DNA of 64,000 nucleotides from Pseudomonas brassicacearum subsp. neoaurantiaca. Its GTDB lineage: Bacteria; Pseudomonadota; Gammaproteobacteria; Pseudomonadales; Pseudomonadaceae. The notes under the pieces are model-generated. The model did not search any database. It was not told the origin of the DNA and saw only the letters and a program-made list of their open reading frames with translations. Shown here in pieces: positions 44,013-51,920 of the stretch (position 1 is the stretch's first letter; each line of letters begins with the position of its first letter). The translations under genes and the position numbers were made by a program. The stretch covers positions 248,001 to 312,000 of the forward strand of contig NZ_VDLV01000001.1 in the NCBI RefSeq assembly GCF_013608025.1. Reading direction: 5' to 3'.

Positions 44013-45503
44013 ATGAATCAGATTCAACTGTTACCTGCGGTCGAGCAGTTCTTGTCGCAACCGGGGCGTCTGTTCATCGGTGGGTCTTGGCAGGATGCAG
44101 CCAGCGGCCAGCGGTTCGCCGTAGAAAACCCGGCCACTGAACACACCCTGACGGAGGTGGCCGCAGGCGGCGATCGTGACGTGGATGCCGCTGTCGCCGC
44201 CGCCCGTGTGGCCTTCACCGGTGCCTGGGCGCAGCATTCGCCGGCCCAGCGTGGGTTGCTGTTGTTTCGCCTGGCGGAACTGCTCGACCAGCATCGCGAA
44301 GAACTGGCGCAACTGATCACTTTGGAAAACGGCAAGCCGATCGCCGCAGCCCGAGGCGAAGCCGCCAGCGCCGCCAACATCATTCGCTACTTCGCCGGCT
44401 GGCCGACCAAGATTGAAGGCAGTACGTTGCCCGTATCGCCCGCCAGTGGCGCGCCGATGCTCAACTACACCTTGCGCGAGCCGGTGGGCGTCTGCGCGTT
44501 GATCGTGCCTTGGAATTTCCCGCTGACCATGTGCGTATGGAAGCTCGGCCCGGCGCTGGCGACCGGTTGTGTCGCGGTGCTCAAGCCCGCCGAACAGACG
44601 CCCCTGGTTGCGATTCGCCTGGTGCAACTGATCGAGGCTGCCGGTTTCCCGGCCGGGGTAGTCAACCTGCTCACCGGCCTCGGCGCCCAGACCGGCGCAC
44701 CGCTGGCCCAGCATCCGGACGTGGACAAGATCGCCTTCACCGGTTCGACCCAGGTGGGCCGGCTGATCGCCCAGGCGGCCACTGGCAACATGAAGAAGGT
44801 CTCGCTGGAGTTGGGCGGCAAGTCCCCCAACATCATCCTGCCGGACGCCGACATCGTCCGCGCCGCGAAGGGCGCCGCCGACGGCATTTTCTACAACCAG
44901 GGCCAGGTCTGCACCGCCGGATCGCGGCTGTACGTGCATGCCAGCGTTCTCGACCAGGTACTTGAAGAACTCCAGCGCCATGCGGCCGCCCATGTGCTGG
45001 GGTCGGGGCTGGATCCGGCCAGCAGCATGGGCCCGCTGGTCTCGGCCCGGCAATTGGGCACGGTGCGCGGCTACCTGCAACGGGGCCAGGAAGAAGGCGC
45101 CGAATTGATCTGCGGTGGCGACCGGCCGGCCCATCTTGAACGCGGCCATTTTATCCGCCCCAGCGTATTTCTCGACCGCGCCGAGCGCGCCTGTGTCGCC
45201 CGGGAAGAAATCTTCGGCCCGGTGCTGACCGTCATGAGCTGGACCGACATCGACGAACTGGTGCTGCGCGCCAACGACTCGCCTTACGGCCTGGCCGCTG
45301 GCCTGTGGACCCGCGACTTGCGTTCCGCCCACCGCGTGGCGGCGCAGTTGAAGGCCGGCTCGGTGTGGATCAACTGCTGGAACGTCGTTGACCCGGCTTC
45401 GCCATTCGGTGGCTACAAGCAATCGGGCTGGGGGCGGGAAATGAGCAAGAACGTGATCGATGCCTACACCGAAACCAAAAGTGTCTTCGTCGATCTGGCC
45501 TGA
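44013..45503 (+). CDS. Aldehyde dehydrogenase (phenylacetaldehyde/betaine-aldehyde type)
   Basis: A 496-residue NAD(P)-dependent dehydrogenase. Cys300 lies in GQVCTAGSR, Glu266 in SLELGGKS and the cofactor motif is PWNFPL. The segments FAGWPTKIEGSTLPV and WINCWNVVDPASPFGGYKQSG match the group containing phenylacetaldehyde and betaine-aldehyde dehydrogenases. GGGAGAGG precedes the ATG at 44013, ten bases after the ThDP enzyme stop. The pair decarboxylase plus dehydrogenase would turn a 2-oxo acid into the acid one carbon shorter. Confidence 0.88.
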   Translation: MNQIQLLPAVEQFLSQPGRLFIGGSWQDAASGQRFAVENPATEHTLTEVAAGGDRDVDAAVAAARVAFTGAWAQHSPAQRGLLLFRLAELLDQHREELAQLITLENGKPIAAARGEAASAANIIRYFAGWPTKIEGSTLPVSPASGAPMLNYTLREPVGVCALIVPWNFPLTMCVWKLGPALATGCVAVLKPAEQTPLVAIRLVQLIEAAGFPAGVVNLLTGLGAQTGAPLAQHPDVDKIAFTGSTQVGRLIAQAATGNMKKVSLELGGKSPNIILPDADIVRAAKGAADGIFYNQGQVCTAGSRLYVHASVLDQVLEELQRHAAAHVLGSGLDPASSMGPLVSARQLGTVRGYLQRGQEEGAELICGGDRPAHLERGHFIRPSVFLDRAERACVAREEIFGPVLTVMSWTDIDELVLRANDSPYGLAAGLWTRDLRSAHRVAAQLKAGSVWINCWNVVDPASPFGGYKQSGWGREMSKNVIDAYTETKSVFVDLA

Positions 45504-45529
45504 ACCGAATAATCACAAGAGGAACTGCT

Positions 45530-46324
45530 ATGGATCTGGAATTGAAGGGCCGTGTGGCGATCGTCACCGGCGGTGGCATGGGCATCGGCAAGGAAGTCGC
45601 GCGTTTTCTGTCCCAGGAAGGATGCAAGGTGGTGATCTGCGCGCGGCGCATGGAGTTTCTCCAGCAAGCCGCCGAGGAAATCAGCGCCGAAACCGGCAAC
45701 GAAGTGCTGCCGCTGTTCTGTGACACCAACCAGATGTCGGCCGTGTCCGATATGGTCGAGGCGGCCCACAAGCATTTTGGTCGTATCGACATCCTGGTCA
45801 ACGGTGCCGCGGCCCCGTCCGGTGTGGTGCGCAACGACATCGAACATGCCGGCGATGACGAATTGCTCTCGGACCTCAACACCAAGGTGATCGGCTATTT
45901 CCGTTGCGCCAAGGCCGTGACCCCACACATGAAGGCCGGCGGCTTCGGTCGCATCATCAACATCGGCGGCCTGACCGGGCGCGGCAGCAAGGTCCTCTCG
46001 GGCATGCGCAACCTGGCCATCGCCCATATGACCAAGACCCTTTCCGACCAGTTGGGCCCTGCCGGCATCACCGTCAACCTGATCCACCCCGGCGTGGTCG
46101 ACACCCCGCACATCCAAGAGCTGTATGAGCGCGAGGGCGTCAAGCAGGGCAAGACGCCCGCGCAGGTGGAGCAGGGCTACATCGACGCGACGCCGATCCG
46201 ACGCACGCTGGCGCCCATCGAAATGGGCTGGCTGATCGGTTTCCTCGCATCCCCCAAGGCCGGCGCCGTCACCGGGGAATCCATTGGCATCGATGGCGGC
46301 TTGACCCGTGGCATCTTCATTTGA
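45530..46324 (+). CDS. SDR-fold protein with degenerate catalytic residues
   Basis: A 264-residue short-chain dehydrogenase/reductase fold. Cofactor binding looks intact (VTGGGMGIGKEVA; CARR at the end of strand two, compatible with NADP), as does the C-terminal IHPGVVDTPHI and GIDGGLTRG. The catalytic tetrad does not follow the family. NNAG is NGAA, the active Ser position is Gly (INIGGLTG), and YxxxK aligns with S157-GMR-N161. It may have lost redox chemistry, use other residues, or act as a binding or isomerase-like subunit. It sits third in the operon between the aldehyde dehydrogenase and the propeller protein. Confidence 0.82.
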   Translation: MDLELKGRVAIVTGGGMGIGKEVARFLSQEGCKVVICARRMEFLQQAAEEISAETGNEVLPLFCDTNQMSAVSDMVEAAHKHFGRIDILVNGAAAPSGVVRNDIEHAGDDELLSDLNTKVIGYFRCAKAVTPHMKAGGFGRIINIGGLTGRGSKVLSGMRNLAIAHMTKTLSDQLGPAGITVNLIHPGVVDTPHIQELYEREGVKQGKTPAQVEQGYIDATPIRRTLAPIEMGWLIGFLASPKAGAVTGESIGIDGGLTRGIFI

Positions 46325-46336
46325 GGAGCGGCAGTG

Positions 46337-47377
46337 ATGAGTAACGGAACCCTTTTGGTCGCCACCGTCGGGCAGGCGATCATCCGCAGTGCCGACGATG
46401 GCCGCACCTGGCATCGCCTGGGCTTGGGCCAGGATCTGGAATTCGATGCGATCACTCGATCCTTGAGTTTTCATCCCGGTACGCCTGAAGTGATCTATGC
46501 CGGCACCGATATCGGCCTGTGCGTCAGCCGCGATACCGGCGGCTGTTGGCAGCAAGTGGATTCGCCGTTCAACGGGCAGACCGTCTGGAAGGTCGCGGTG
46601 GATCCCCAGGATGCCCAGCGCATTTTTGTCGGCACCGGCGCGCCTTCCCGCGCGGTGCTGTGGCGCACCCTCGACGGCGGCGAAAGCTGGGATCGGGCCC
46701 CGGTGGAGATCCCGGAATTCTGCGACGGCGTCAGCCGGCCGCGCTTGCTGGCCTTCGCCTACGACCCGACGGATCGCAACCAGCTTTGGTTCGGCCTGGA
46801 AGAGGGCGGGTTGTTCCACAGTCGCGACGGCGGTGACAGCTGGACCCGTGTCGATGACCGCTTGCTGTGGGACTACAACTCGGACGTGCACAACATCCTG
46901 GTCCTGCCCAACCATGGGCAGAAAGTCATCGTGGTGGTGTGCGTCAACGCGGTCTACCGCAGCCTCGACGAAGGGCAGACCTGGACCGGGATCATCGCCC
47001 GGGAAACCTTCGGCCTGTATTACGTGCGAGCCATGAACGCGCCGTTGGGCAGCGAAGACACCCTTTACTTGAGCATCTCCGATGGCACCCCGGGCACTAC
47101 CAGCAAAGTCCTGATCTCGCGGGACGCTGCCATCAGTTGGGAAGTGCTGCCGCTGCCGCAGCAACCCAACTCGTGTGTCTGGGCGATTGCCGTGAACCCG
47201 GCCAATCCTCGGCAGATCGTCGCCGGCACCAAGTACGGCCACCTGTTCACTTCCGAGAACGGCGGTGATGGTTGGCAGAAGCAGTGGCGTGAGTTCAGCG
47301 AAATCGCTGATGTGCTCTGGACGCCCGCCGTGGCGCAGATCAAGTCCGGACATCAATCCATCGTCAAGAAAAACTGA
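46337..47377 (+). CDS. Asp-box (BNR/sialidase-like) beta-propeller protein
   Basis: A 346-residue cytosolic protein built of repeated Asp-box turns: SADDGRTW, SRDTGGCW, TLDGGESW, SRDGGDSW, SLDEGQTW and weaker SRDAAISW and SENGGDGW, which suggests a six- or seven-bladed propeller. No signal peptide is present, unlike most sialidases or YCF48-type assembly factors. GAGGAG lies eight bases before the ATG at 46337. Its place in a catabolic operon suggests an enzyme (for example lactone- or enol-lactone hydrolase-like) or scaffold, but nothing in the sequence proves which. Confidence 0.72.
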   Translation: MSNGTLLVATVGQAIIRSADDGRTWHRLGLGQDLEFDAITRSLSFHPGTPEVIYAGTDIGLCVSRDTGGCWQQVDSPFNGQTVWKVAVDPQDAQRIFVGTGAPSRAVLWRTLDGGESWDRAPVEIPEFCDGVSRPRLLAFAYDPTDRNQLWFGLEEGGLFHSRDGGDSWTRVDDRLLWDYNSDVHNILVLPNHGQKVIVVVCVNAVYRSLDEGQTWTGIIARETFGLYYVRAMNAPLGSEDTLYLSISDGTPGTTSKVLISRDAAISWEVLPLPQQPNSCVWAIAVNPANPRQIVAGTKYGHLFTSENGGDGWQKQWREFSEIADVLWTPAVAQIKSGHQSIVKKN

Positions 47378-47388
47378 GGTATCGCGCG

Positions 47389-47838
47389 ATGAAAGTCGAA
47401 GTCGTTCGTACTCATCTGTCGTTGTTCGTGAGCGACCCTGAAGTATCGGCACGTTGGTACGCCGATGTGCTGGGCATGCATGAAAGCGCCCGGGGTGAAA
47501 GCTGGATCATGATGGCCTTCGGTGCCAAGCACCACGATATCGCCTTGATCCGCGCAGAACCCGGCGCCCACCAGGGCGGCCTGGGGTTGCAGCACTACGG
47601 GCTGGAGATCGCGGGGGACATGACCACCCTGCGCAAGCTCTACGGCATGTTGCTGAGCAAGGGCGTCGAGGTGGTGAAGATCACCGATCACGAGATCGGC
47701 AACGGCGTGTACTTCAACGATCCCGATGGCAACCGCATGGAATTCTTCCTCGAGTCCGAACACGACGACGCGCGCGGCAAGGCCCGTTTCAAGGCCGCTG
47801 GCGCCCCCAGTCGGCATTTCAATCTCGATCCACTTTGA
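47389..47838 (+). CDS. One-domain VOC-family metalloprotein, possible extradiol dioxygenase
   Basis: A 149-residue vicinal-oxygen-chelate protein. The three metal ligands of this fold are visible: His9 in RTHLSLFV, His69 in GLQHYGLEI and Glu118 in GNRMEFF. The motif FNDPDGNRMEFFLE is typical of ring-cleaving extradiol dioxygenases and glyoxalase-like enzymes. Full-length type I dioxygenases have two such domains; this has one and would dimerise to form the site. Next to a flavin hydroxylase, an alpha/beta hydrolase and a dienoate-type hydratase, a ring-cleavage role is attractive but unproven. Confidence 0.78.
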   Translation: MKVEVVRTHLSLFVSDPEVSARWYADVLGMHESARGESWIMMAFGAKHHDIALIRAEPGAHQGGLGLQHYGLEIAGDMTTLRKLYGMLLSKGVEVVKITDHEIGNGVYFNDPDGNRMEFFLESEHDDARGKARFKAAGAPSRHFNLDPL

Positions 47839-47852
47839 ATGAGGTTTCTGTC

Positions 47853-48455
47853 ATGAAAACCGCGAATTTCGCCAGCTATCACATCCGCAAATGGTACAGC
47901 TTCGTCGAAGAAACCCTGGCCAACGAAACCGGCCAGTTGGCCGATGGTGAGCCGCTGTTCAAGTACGCCATCGGCGCGGTGATTGCCAACCCGTATGCCG
48001 GACGCTTCAGCGAAAGCCTGGCGGAGCTGGTCGAGCCTTCACCGTTGTTGGGCCAGGAATTTGGCCGACGCATTCGGGTAATGGCCGGCCAGCGCGAGAT
48101 CGTCAGCTACGGCAAGGCGTGCCTGGTTGGCAGCCTTGGCGAGTACGAACACGGCAATGCGCTGCTGACCAATCCAGCGGCGGATCCGATCCGTGTAGCG
48201 CTGGGCGGCGGCAAGTCCTGGGTGCCTTCCACCGGCAAGCGTGGCGGCCCTGGCGTGACCATCGACGTGCCGCTGGCTCACAAGGATGCGCTGTACGTGC
48301 GCTCGCATTACGACAGCATCTCGCTGTCGTTCGGCGACGGACCCGCAGCGGACGAGTTGGTCATCATCTGGGCCTTCGCCACGCGCGGGCGTCTGCATGC
48401 GCGCCTGGGTGGCCTGCAGGCGGCGGACGTCAAGGGCAATGACGGCCTGTATTGA
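47853..48455 (+). CDS. DUF1185 (amino acid synthesis, AA_synth) family protein
   Basis: A 200-residue protein matching the PF06684 pattern, named for amino-acid synthesis but of unknown activity: RKWYSFVEETLANETGQ, then GAVIANPYAG, YGKACLVGSLGEYEHGNALL, and GKRGGPGVTIDVPLAHKDALYVRSHYD. The start at 47853 has GAGG eight bases upstream; an upstream TTG would overlap the VOC gene. In my recollection the family turns up in catabolic operons of proteobacteria. Its role here may be a lactam or lactone-type conversion, but that is speculation. Confidence 0.75.
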   Translation: MKTANFASYHIRKWYSFVEETLANETGQLADGEPLFKYAIGAVIANPYAGRFSESLAELVEPSPLLGQEFGRRIRVMAGQREIVSYGKACLVGSLGEYEHGNALLTNPAADPIRVALGGGKSWVPSTGKRGGPGVTIDVPLAHKDALYVRSHYDSISLSFGDGPAADELVIIWAFATRGRLHARLGGLQAADVKGNDGLY

Positions 48456-48481
48456 GGCGCACTGATCGCGGGGAATGACCG

Positions 48482-49333
48482 ATGTCTGCAAACAGCCAGT
48501 TTTTCACCAATCGATCGGGGATGCGCCTGCATTACGTGCGCTGGGGCAATCCGTCCGGCATTCCGGTTTTGCTGCTGCACGGGCTGCGTTCCTATTCCCA
48601 GACTTGGGCACCTTTGGCCGATGCGCTGGGCGAGCACTATTGCTGCCATGCCCTGGACCAGCGCGGCCGTGGTCAGAGCGATTGGGCCGAGGCTTCCAGC
48701 TATCGCACCGAGACCTATGTGAGCGACCTGGAAGATTGGGTCGCGCACCTGAGGCTGGAGCGTTTTGTCCTGGTGGGGCATTCCCTTGGCGGGACCAACG
48801 CCCTGGAATACGCCCGGCTCAATCCCGGACGGCTGCAAGCCCTGGTAATCGAGGACATCGGCCCCGGCTCGTCGATCCGCGGCGAGGGCGCCGAGCGCAT
48901 TCGCCGCGAAATGAGCCAGACACCGCTGGTCTTTCCTGATTGGGAAAGTGCCGCGCAATTCTGGCGCAAGTCGCGACCGGGTCTGTCGGACGACGGCCTG
49001 GCGTCGCGGTTGACCTATTCCATGAAGCAAACGCCGGAAGGCATCGTATGGCGTCACGACCAAAAAGGGATTGCCGAGGCGCGCCTGAGCATCACGCCGA
49101 CTGACTTGTGGCCAGCGGTGCGGGCGCTGGATTGCCCGACGCTGTTCATTCGTGGCGCGCGTTCGGATTTTCTTCCGTTGGCAACCCTGGAGGCGATGCG
49201 CGAGGCCAATCCGCGGGTGCAGACAGCCGAAATCGCCGACGCCAGCCATTATGTCCATGACGACCAGGGCGACGTGTTCAACCGGGTCGTCGCGGATTAC
49301 CTGCGTGACCAACTCTTGCAACTACAACAATAA
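48482..49333 (+). CDS. Alpha/beta hydrolase (possible meta-cleavage product hydrolase)
   Basis: A 283-residue alpha/beta-fold hydrolase. The oxyanion-hole region is VLLLHGLRSYSQTW, nucleophile Ser101 lies in VGHSLGG, the acid is probably Asp in FIRGARSDFLP and the His is in DASHYVHDD. The cap region is helical. Members in aromatic operons cleave C-C bonds of ring-fission products (BphD/MhpC type), while others are esterases or lactonases. It is followed after 14 bp by an MhpA-like hydroxylase, which supports the first reading. Confidence 0.83.
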   Translation: MSANSQFFTNRSGMRLHYVRWGNPSGIPVLLLHGLRSYSQTWAPLADALGEHYCCHALDQRGRGQSDWAEASSYRTETYVSDLEDWVAHLRLERFVLVGHSLGGTNALEYARLNPGRLQALVIEDIGPGSSIRGEGAERIRREMSQTPLVFPDWESAAQFWRKSRPGLSDDGLASRLTYSMKQTPEGIVWRHDQKGIAEARLSITPTDLWPAVRALDCPTLFIRGARSDFLPLATLEAMREANPRVQTAEIADASHYVHDDQGDVFNRVVADYLRDQLLQLQQ

Positions 49334-49347
49334 AGCGGTGGATAGCG

Positions 49348-50955
49348 ATGAAGCAGGACAAAACCCAGGTTGTCATCGTGGGCGGCGGCCCGAACGGGAT
49401 CACGGCGGCGCATTACATGGGGCTGTACGGCATCGACTGCATCGTCCTCGAATTGGCCGAGGGCATCCTGCCGTATCCCCGCGCGGTGGGCATGGACGAT
49501 GAGGCGCTGCGCGTGCTGCAAGGCATCGGCATTGCGGAGTTGGCGGCGCGGGACATGATCTGCAACGTGCCCCTGCGTTACTACAACGCGCGCGGTGTGT
49601 GCTTTGCCGAGGTCAAGCCGAGCACGGCCCACTACGGCTGGCCGATGCGCAACATCTTCATGCAGCAATTGCTTGAAGGCACGTTGCGCGAGCAGTTGGG
49701 CAAGCACCCGGGTGTCGAGTTGCGCCAAGGCCACGAAATGCTCGACCTGGAACAGGACGAGCAGGGCGTGACCTTGCAGGTGCGCGATGCCCGAGGTGAG
49801 CTGTATCAGTTGCAGGCGCAGTATGTGATCGGCGCCGACGGCGGGCGTTCCAGCGTGCGCAAGAAACTCGGAATCGAGCTGCTGGGGCTGACCCACCCGC
49901 GCAAATGGGTGGTGGTGGACACGGCCAACGACACCCTGGATGCGCCTTATACGGCGTTGCACGCCGATCCCCAGCGGCCCTTCGTCTGCATCTATTTGCC
50001 GTACCAGCAGCGGCGCTGGGAGTTCATGCTGCTGGAAGGCGAAGACGAGGCCCGCATGTGCGAAGAGGCGACGATCCGCACGTTGATCCGGGGCCATATC
50101 GGCGAGGCCGTCGACCAATTGGAGATCATCCGGATCCGCGCTTACACCCACAATTCCCGCGTGGCGGCGCGCTTCGTCGAAGGCCGCGTGGCCCTGGTGG
50201 GCGATGCGGCGCACATTTCTCCGCCGTGGGCCGGGCAGGGGCTCAATTCGGGCTTGCGGGACGTGGTCAACGTCGCGTGGAAGCTGGCGGCGATTCTCCT
50301 GGGCCGGGCGTCACCGTCGATCCTGGGCAGCTACGACCAGGAGCGTCGCGGCCATGCGACGGACCTCATCGCGCTGGCCGACAACATGGGCGCGGTATTG
50401 GGGCTGACCAACCCGCTGATGGCCGGCGTGCGGGACTGGTTGTTCCAGGCGGTGAACAGCGTCGATAACCTTCGCTCGCACTTGCTCGAATTCAAATTCA
50501 AACCCAAGGCGACCATCACCAAAGGCCTGGTCTATCACGAGCGTGCCGAGCTGCACGAGGATGATCTGGTCGGGCAACTGTTCATCCAGCCGTCGGTGGA
50601 AGATGCCCAGGGCCAGCGTCGGCATCTGGACGAGGTGCTGGGACACTCCTACGCGGTGCTGGGTTATCGGGTCAATCCGGCGGCGCACCTGGGCGAAGAA
50701 ACCGCTGCTTACTGGGCACGCTGGGATACGCGCTTCATCCAGATCAATCGCTCGCGCAGCGGTGTGGGGCGCAACCAACCCTTGTCGGCCAGCGGCGCCA
50801 TCTGCATCGAAGACGTCGACAATCGCCTGGGCGAGTGGTTTGCCAAGGTGCGTGATTGCATCGTGGTGGTGCGGCCGGATCGGTTTGTCGCGGCGATCAC
50901 CACGCCGGAACGGCTCGACGGTGTCTTGCGCAAGTTGGCGGAGCAATTGTCATGA
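49348..50955 (+). CDS. FAD-dependent aromatic hydroxylase (MhpA-like)
   Basis: A 535-residue group A flavin monooxygenase. FAD binding is shown by IVGGGPNGITAAHYMGLYG at the N-terminus and GDAAHISPPWAGQGLNSGLRD in the middle, with ADGGRSSVRKKLG (DG motif) between. The C-terminal thioredoxin-like domain is present. Length and order match 3-(3-hydroxyphenyl)propionate 2-hydroxylase (MhpA). It would hydroxylate a phenolic ring with NAD(P)H and O2, preparing a catechol-like product. The stop overlaps the hydratase start by four bases. The exact aromatic substrate cannot be read from the sequence. Confidence 0.87.
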   Translation: MKQDKTQVVIVGGGPNGITAAHYMGLYGIDCIVLELAEGILPYPRAVGMDDEALRVLQGIGIAELAARDMICNVPLRYYNARGVCFAEVKPSTAHYGWPMRNIFMQQLLEGTLREQLGKHPGVELRQGHEMLDLEQDEQGVTLQVRDARGELYQLQAQYVIGADGGRSSVRKKLGIELLGLTHPRKWVVVDTANDTLDAPYTALHADPQRPFVCIYLPYQQRRWEFMLLEGEDEARMCEEATIRTLIRGHIGEAVDQLEIIRIRAYTHNSRVAARFVEGRVALVGDAAHISPPWAGQGLNSGLRDVVNVAWKLAAILLGRASPSILGSYDQERRGHATDLIALADNMGAVLGLTNPLMAGVRDWLFQAVNSVDNLRSHLLEFKFKPKATITKGLVYHERAELHEDDLVGQLFIQPSVEDAQGQRRHLDEVLGHSYAVLGYRVNPAAHLGEETAAYWARWDTRFIQINRSRSGVGRNQPLSASGAICIEDVDNRLGEWFAKVRDCIVVVRPDRFVAAITTPERLDGVLRKLAEQLS

Positions 50956-51716
50956 GGCCGGATGACGATCTATTGGTCCGGCTTCACGACGCCGCGCACG
51001 CTGTACACGCCTTGCCGTCTTTGCCACCAGAGGCTTACGACCTGCCGGCGGGTTATGCCTTGCAACGCGAGGCATTGCGCCGACGACAGGCCAGTGGCGA
51101 GCAATCGACCGGGTGGAAAGTCGCCTTTGCCGGCCGTGCGGCGCAGGAGCGCTTTGGTATTGATGAGCCAGTGTTGGGCGGCTTGACCGACGCCATGGCT
51201 TTGCAGCCCGGTGTTGCGGTGCCGCTTGCACGGCTGATCCAGCCGAAGCTGGAGATCGAACTGGCGTTTGTCCTCGGGCATTCGCTGGCGCCGGGTTTCT
51301 ACAGCGACGAAGACATCCTCGCCGCCGTGTCCGAGATCGCGCCGGCATTCGAAATTGCCGATTGTCGTTGGCAGGGCTGGCGTTTCGGCGTCGGGGCGTT
51401 TCTCGCCGACAATGCCGCCGCGGGGCTGTATTGCCTGGGGCCACGGGTGAGGTTCACACCTGATCTATTGCCCCGAGTGGATTATCGGTTGGAATGCGAC
51501 GGGGTGGCGTGCGGCGAAGGAAACGTCCTGGCGCGTGAGGACACGCCAGTGGCGAACCTGTGTTGGCTGGTCAGGCGATTGCTGGCCGATGGGCAGTGCG
51601 TTGAGGCGGGGCAGGTGGTGCTTTCCGGGTCGTTATTGGCACCGTTGGACATCAAGAGCGCTGAATACCGCTTGCACATGCTTGGCATGGAACTGGCTTT
51701 GGTTTTCCAGCGATAA
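50952..51716 (+). CDS. 2-keto-4-pentenoate hydratase-like protein (MhpD/FAH superfamily)
   Basis: A 254-residue member of the hydratase/decarboxylase branch of the FAH superfamily. The metal-binding acids are in QPKLEIELAFVLGHSL and APAFEIADCRWQGWRFGV, and ANLCWLVRRLLADGQ with VVLSGSL is the usual C-terminus. It would add water to a 2-hydroxy-2,4-dienoate, the step after hydrolysis of a ring-cleavage product. It is the last gene of the operon. No MhpE aldolase or acylating MhpF dehydrogenase follows, so the pathway must end differently or use enzymes from elsewhere. Confidence 0.83.
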   Translation: MRPDDDLLVRLHDAAHAVHALPSLPPEAYDLPAGYALQREALRRRQASGEQSTGWKVAFAGRAAQERFGIDEPVLGGLTDAMALQPGVAVPLARLIQPKLEIELAFVLGHSLAPGFYSDEDILAAVSEIAPAFEIADCRWQGWRFGVGAFLADNAAAGLYCLGPRVRFTPDLLPRVDYRLECDGVACGEGNVLAREDTPVANLCWLVRRLLADGQCVEAGQVVLSGSLLAPLDIKSAEYRLHMLGMELALVFQR

Positions 51717-51746
51717 GAACGTTTCTCTCAAGGACGCGATGGACCT

Positions 51747-51853
51747 GTCGCGAGGGAGCTTGCTCCCGTTTGACCGGGCTGGCGCTCCAGTGCGAAGCGC
51801 TCATAAAAAAGAGGTCTGCTTCGCAGCCCAGCGGGAGCAAGCTCCCTCGCCAC
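51747..51853. repeat. REPIN (GGCGAGGGAGCTTGCTCCC type)
   Basis: TCGCGAGGGAGCTTGCTCCC is mirrored by GGGAGCAAGCTCCCTCGCC around a roughly 65-bp spacer. It ends the nine-gene operon and precedes the AraC gene. Confidence 0.85.
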
Positions 51854-51920
51854 GGGTTTATCGATTTCTTTGGATATCAGCATCGGGCAATAAGCGCAGG
51901 GCCACCGAGGAACAACGATC

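Noticed and set aside
45464..47452. 662-codon open frame on the minus strand
   Set aside because: Mirror of the SDR and propeller genes, whose motifs and ribosome sites are clear on the plus strand.
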